From positions 1 to 8,468 of the forward strand of contig VRUF01000059.1 of NCBI GenBank assembly GCA_019456245.1: a DNA stretch of 8,468 nucleotides, in the 5' to 3' direction. Under the pieces are notes generated by a model. That model had not been told where the DNA came from, did no database searches, and worked only from the letters and a program-made list of their open reading frames with translations. Within the stretch, counting starts at the first letter, position 1; the number at the start of each line of letters is the position of its first letter. Source of the DNA: Planctomycetota bacterium. Its GTDB lineage: Bacteria > Planctomycetota > Phycisphaerae > Sedimentisphaerales > Anaerohalosphaeraceae. Positions 5,881 through 8,468 of the stretch are shown one piece after another. The translations under genes were made by a program, and so were the position numbers.

Positions 5881-5913
5881 CAAAAGAAAGGAATTCCGGT
5901 TGATCGGGATTCC
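5881..5913 (-). terminator. Hairpin terminator downstream of the PEP-CTERM remnant
   Basis: Bases 5890-5913 form a 9-bp stem with one G-T wobble and a six-base loop. On the minus strand it is followed by TTTCTTTTG (5881-5889), a usable T-rich tail. It lies between convergent units and could also serve the serine-hydrolase operon on the plus strand, though no T-run follows there. Confidence 0.5.
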
Positions 5914-5916
5914 GGA

Positions 5917-6175
5917 TTATGCGTGTTTCTTTTTTCGTGAAGCTATAATTGCCGCGTATCCTATCGCATAAGATGCTTAATGTTGCCGGTTCCGGTACCT
6001 GTGTGTTCAGCCATCCGTTTTCTACAAGATCCCAGTCAATTTCCCATCCGATCAGATCTATTGCGATCAGGTCGGCTTCGGTGAGTAGGCCGAGTTCACC
6101 CAGTGCAAAGGTCGGATCCATAATTCCCAGCGACAGAAGGTCTTTCCAATGCGAAGCCTGAGCAGATTTTACTGA
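5917..6175 (-). pseudogene. C-terminal remnant of a PEP-CTERM, metzincin-like metalloprotease, frameshifted
   Basis: Reading left from 6175 on the minus strand gives QASHWKDLLSLGIMDPTFAL, then GLLTEADLIAIDLIGWEIDW, a short linker, and VPEPATLSIL. This matches the end of exported metallopeptidases of the metzincin type: G-I-M-D-P is the Met-turn, and an ADLxAxDxIGW segment precedes a PEP-CTERM tail. The zinc-binding HExxH part and everything before it are absent, with an in-frame stop at 6176-6178. After LSIL the frame is lost. Removing one base (A5968 on the plus strand) restores AIGYAAIIASRKKKHA and a stop at 5917-5919, which is a normal PEP-CTERM membrane helix and basic end. In the present frame the product would read on past 5881 into the operon. 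It is therefore a doubly damaged gene, unless the frameshift is a sequencing error. Confidence 0.72.
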
Positions 6176-6183
6176 TTAGAGAC

Positions 6184-6212
6184 ATTATACCGTTTTTGGG
6201 GCTTCAAGTCAA
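6184..6212 (-). promoter_or_regulatory. Intact sigma70-type promoter reading into the PEP-CTERM remnant
   Basis: On the minus strand TTGACT (6207-6212), a 17-bp spacer, and a perfect TATAAT (6184-6189). Transcription would start near 6177, at the first base of the remnant, with no ribosome site or start codon near by. A transcript of about 290 nt would run to the hairpin at 5890-5913. Confidence 0.7.
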
Positions 6213-6221
6213 GACATTATC

Positions 6222-6264
6222 GGCCATTTAACTGGAATTCCAGGGATTAGTGTTGTTAATGGGC
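6222..6264. repeat. Nested inverted repeats between divergent promoters
   Basis: CCATTTAAC (6224-6232) and GTTAATGG (6255-6262) form an 8-bp stem with one bulged T. Inside lies a perfect 12-bp palindrome, CTGGAATTCCAG (6232-6243). It sits between the minus-strand promoter at 6184-6212 and the pckG promoter at 6311-6339. It could be an operator or a chance structure. Confidence 0.35.
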
Positions 6265-6310
6265 TAAAAACGGCATATTAACTGCGAGAATGGGGTTTTT
6301 GTAAAAAAGC

Positions 6311-6339
6311 TTGACTGTCATATAAGGAGCGATTATACT
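6311..6339 (+). promoter_or_regulatory. Sigma70-type promoter of the PEP carboxykinase gene
   Basis: TTGACT (6311-6316, five of six), an ideal 17-bp spacer, and TATACT (6334-6339, five of six). Transcription would start near 6346, giving a leader of about 46 nt before the GTG start at 6392. Confidence 0.78.
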
Positions 6340-6391
6340 TGCTTGGCTTTGTAAACATCAATATTGTCTATATAGAAAGGAACGAACGACT

Positions 6392-8269
6392 GTGAGCTCA
6401 ATCAAAGAAATTCTGGAAACGAAATTAGATGGCGGCAACCTTGAGAAATTGATGGCGGTCGGTAATTCATATATGCATGCCTTTGTCGCTGACGCGATCG
6501 AGCTTTGCGATCCTGATTCTGTGCTGGTTTGCACAGATTCCGAAGAGGATCTCGACACGATTCGTGAGATGGCATTGGACGGCGGTGGTGAAGATAAGCT
6601 TGCTATCGAGGGGCACACATATCACTTCGATGGTTATAATGATCAGGCTCGTGACCCGGCCAGGACGAAGTATCTTGTTACTCCGGAGATGAATCTTGGA
6701 GCAAGTCTCAGCCAGGTCGATCAAAAAGAGGGCGTAGAAGAAGTACGTTCGATTCTTGCCGGTTCTATGAAGGGCAAGACGATGTTTGTGGCATTTTTCT
6801 GTCTTGGGCCCGTTGATTCGGAGTTTTCTATCTCATGTGTGCAGGTGACTGACTCTCCTTATGTTGTTCACAGCGAAAGCATTCTTTATCGTGCGGGTTA
6901 TGAGCAGTTTAAGCGGATCGGTGACAGCGAAAACTTCTTTAAGTTTATGCATACTGAAGGGGAAACTGAAAACCAGGTTTCTATCAATGTTGATAAGCGT
7001 CGCATCTATATGGATCTTAGCGAGAACCAGGTTTACTCGACTAATACTCAGTATGCCGGTAATACTGTCGGTTTGAAGAAGCTTGCTTTGCGTCTTGCTA
7101 TTCAAAAGGCTGCACAGGAAGGTTGGCTTGCCGAGCATATGTTTATTATGGGTGCTCATGGGCCAAACAAGCGTGTGAGCTACTTTGCGGGCGCTTTTCC
7201 TTCGGCATGCGGTAAAACTTCTACTTCTATGATCTCGGGTCAGACGATCGTTGGTGACGATATCGCGTATCTGCGAAAGAAAGAGGGTCAGGTTCGTATT
7301 GCAAACGTTGAGCAGGGGATTTTTGGTATTATCCGGGATGTCAATCCTACGGATGACCCTGAGATAAACAAGGCCCTTACGGTTCCTGGTGAGGTGATCT
7401 TCGGTAACGTTTTGATCACTGACGAACTTAGGCCGATGTGGCTTGGTATGGGCGAGGAGATGAAGGCAGGGACGAACCATAGCGGTAAATGGACCGCGGG
7501 TAAGAAAGACGATGCCGGTAATGAGATTACGGGTTCGCATAAGAACGCACGTTATACGGTTAGAATTTCATCGCTTGATAATCGTGATCCTCTTGCCGAT
7601 GCTGCCGAGGGTGTGCCTCTAAGCGGTATTTTCTATGGCGGTCGTGACAGCGATACCTGTGTGCCGGTTGAGCAGGCTTTTGACTGGACGGAAGGTATAA
7701 TCCTGCGTGGTGCTTCGATTGAGTCTGAGACGACGGCGGCAGTGCTTGGGCAGGAAGGTGTTCGCAAGTTCGATATTATGAGTAACATGGCGTTTGTCTC
7801 GATTCCACTTGGCAAATACATTCAGAACAATCTTGATTTCGCCGACGGGCTTGAGAAGGTTCCTTCGATCTTTTCTGTGAATTACTTCCTTAAGAATAAG
7901 GAGGGCAAGTACCTTAATACTCCGCTGGATAAGAAGGTTTGGCTGCTTTGGGCGGAGCTTCGAGTAAATGGCGATGTTGAGGCTATCAAGACGCCGAGCG
8001 GGTATATTCCGCTTTATGAAGATCTTGCGAAGTTGTTTAAGGATAACCTGGGGCATGAGTATACTCAGGCTGAGTATGTCAAGCAGTTTACGATTCGTAT
8101 TCCTAAGCTTTTGGCTAAGGTCGACAGGATTGAGGCTATCTATAAGGAAAAGGTTGCCGATGCTCCTGCGGTGATGTACGAAATGTTTGACCGGCAGCGT
8201 AAGCGTTTGACGGATGCGAAGGACAAGCATGGCGATAATATCTCGCCGTTCGACCTGATTGCTAAGTAA
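6392..8269 (+). CDS. pckG: Phosphoenolpyruvate carboxykinase, GTP-type family (divergent)
   Basis: The family interconverts oxaloacetate + GTP and phosphoenolpyruvate + GDP + CO2, feeding gluconeogenesis or running in reverse to fix CO2 in fermentation. The 625 residues match the usual length (human PCK1 622). Visible sites, by hand alignment to human PCK1, are Y221 and K229-K230 (substrate/metal), EHM with H249, the P-loop AFPSACGKT (268-276) with reactive Cys273, the metal-binding G-D-D at 288-290, N385-A-R387 (NxR) and a G-G-R at 416-418. GTP-PEPCKs normally have RR at 418-419; here it is R-D. The C-terminal WPGFGEN loop that holds guanine is replaced by NTPLDK (509-514), so nucleotide choice is uncertain. 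The start is GTG 6392 with AAGGA 10 nt upstream and no competing in-frame ATG before residue 21. It is monocistronic by its own promoter and terminator. Confidence 0.92.
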   Translation: MSSIKEILETKLDGGNLEKLMAVGNSYMHAFVADAIELCDPDSVLVCTDSEEDLDTIREMALDGGGEDKLAIEGHTYHFDGYNDQARDPARTKYLVTPEMNLGASLSQVDQKEGVEEVRSILAGSMKGKTMFVAFFCLGPVDSEFSISCVQVTDSPYVVHSESILYRAGYEQFKRIGDSENFFKFMHTEGETENQVSINVDKRRIYMDLSENQVYSTNTQYAGNTVGLKKLALRLAIQKAAQEGWLAEHMFIMGAHGPNKRVSYFAGAFPSACGKTSTSMISGQTIVGDDIAYLRKKEGQVRIANVEQGIFGIIRDVNPTDDPEINKALTVPGEVIFGNVLITDELRPMWLGMGEEMKAGTNHSGKWTAGKKDDAGNEITGSHKNARYTVRISSLDNRDPLADAAEGVPLSGIFYGGRDSDTCVPVEQAFDWTEGIILRGASIESETTAAVLGQEGVRKFDIMSNMAFVSIPLGKYIQNNLDFADGLEKVPSIFSVNYFLKNKEGKYLNTPLDKKVWLLWAELRVNGDVEAIKTPSGYIPLYEDLAKLFKDNLGHEYTQAEYVKQFTIRIPKLLAKVDRIEAIYKEKVADAPAVMYEMFDRQRKRLTDAKDKHGDNISPFDLIAK

Positions 8270-8272
8270 AAA

Positions 8273-8303
8273 AAGGCATAAGGCACAAGGCAAAAGGCAG
8301 AAG
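8273..8303. repeat. Heptamer tandem array AAGGCAN x4
   Basis: Four perfect 7-bp units, AAGGCAT, AAGGCAC, AAGGCAA and AAGGCAG, followed by a partial AAG, start three bases after the pckG stop codon. The seventh position takes each of the four bases once. It resembles short heptameric repeats known from other bacteria, such as the STRR of cyanobacteria. Confidence 0.8.
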
Positions 8304-8343
8304 TGAAGGAATCGCCTTCGGCGAGGCTTATAAATGCAAATTT

Positions 8344-8386
8344 AAAACGGGTCTGGGGCTTATAAGCTCCGGGCCCGTTTTTTTTT
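8344..8386 (+). terminator. Strong rho-independent terminator of pckG
   Basis: AAACGGG (8345-8351) pairs with CCCGTTT (8374-8380). The stem continues inward through three wobble-containing pairs and GGGGCT / AGCTCC to a TATA loop: 16 pairs with no bulge. It is followed by nine T (8378-8386). Read on the minus strand the stem is followed by TTTT-AAA-TTT, so it may also stop a convergent unit entering from the right. A small TCGCC-TTC-GGCGA hairpin precedes it at 8312-8324. Confidence 0.9.
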
Positions 8387-8468
8387 GTTAAAAATCTCGC
8401 ACTGATCCGTCTTTGGCATTTAGTCGAGGTTGCAGGCCGGGCTTTCGGAAGGGTTTTTCTCTGGCCCT

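Noticed and set aside
6266..6300. AAAAAC / GTTTTT inverted repeat upstream of pckG
   Set aside because: Six AT-rich pairs over a 23-base loop; not a stable structure and not better than expected by chance.
6833..8293. Long minus-strand ORFs (235 and 224 codons) antisense to pckG
   Set aside because: Both are shadows of the PEP carboxykinase frame, with no family features or start signals.
8402..8410. CTGATCCGT shared with the terminator at 676-684
   Set aside because: Nine bases without the surrounding stem or T-run; chance is enough to explain it.
8388..8468. Open minus-strand frame entering from the right edge (26 codons, ending VRDF)
   Set aside because: It could be the end of a convergent gene sharing the pckG terminator, but the peptide is not recognisable, another frame on the plus strand is also open, and the stretch is too short to support a call.
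1..8468. CRISPR arrays, tRNA/rRNA genes, transposases and riboswitches
   Set aside because: I looked for spaced direct repeats, tRNA arms, transposase motifs and long structured leaders and saw none.

Overview
The window looks like chromosomal DNA from an uncultured planctomycete-like bacterium (Phycisphaerae or Sedimentisphaerales type). This rests on a PEP-CTERM sorting tail (VPEPATL) on a decayed exported protein, on a secreted PepSY-like protein family I associate with planctomycetes, and on the moderate GC content. It is an inference, because no phylogenetic marker other than ribosomal protein L27 is present. Sigma70-like promoters are unusually easy to see. The mtnP and pckG strand is rich in T and G.

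Layout: bases 1-427 hold a minus-strand hotdog acyl-CoA thioesterase that runs off the left edge. Bases 428-723 are non-coding and contain its promoter, a 2 x 19 bp tandem repeat and a terminator. Next come a minus-strand secreted PepSY-like protein (724-1641) and minus-strand rpmA (1831-2067). Each ends in an almost identical 43-44 bp terminator. Divergent to rpmA is an MTA/purine nucleoside phosphorylase (2313-3188).

Bases 3263-5865 are a compact plus-strand operon behind a near-consensus promoter. It encodes a six-TM membrane protein, a small winged-helix regulator overlapping it by 8 nt, and a 500-aa membrane-anchored protein joining a DUF3395-like (DnaJ C11 C-terminal) domain to a class A beta-lactamase-fold serine hydrolase. 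Sampled base composition of this block differs from its neighbours, so it may be an acquired module. It is the best candidate here for an undescribed system, possibly for envelope sensing or remodelling.

Bases 5881-6212 hold the wreck of a PEP-CTERM metalloprotease-like gene on the minus strand: its catalytic part is missing and its sorting tail is frameshifted, yet an intact promoter and a terminator flank it. Bases 6311-8386 hold a GTP-type PEP carboxykinase gene with its own promoter and a strong terminator. This enzyme keeps the catalytic residues but lacks the usual guanine-binding loop. A perfect AAGGCAN heptamer array lies just after its stop codon.

Apart from the three-gene operon, the genes are independent units: lipid/CoA metabolism, translation, methionine/purine salvage and gluconeogenesis.
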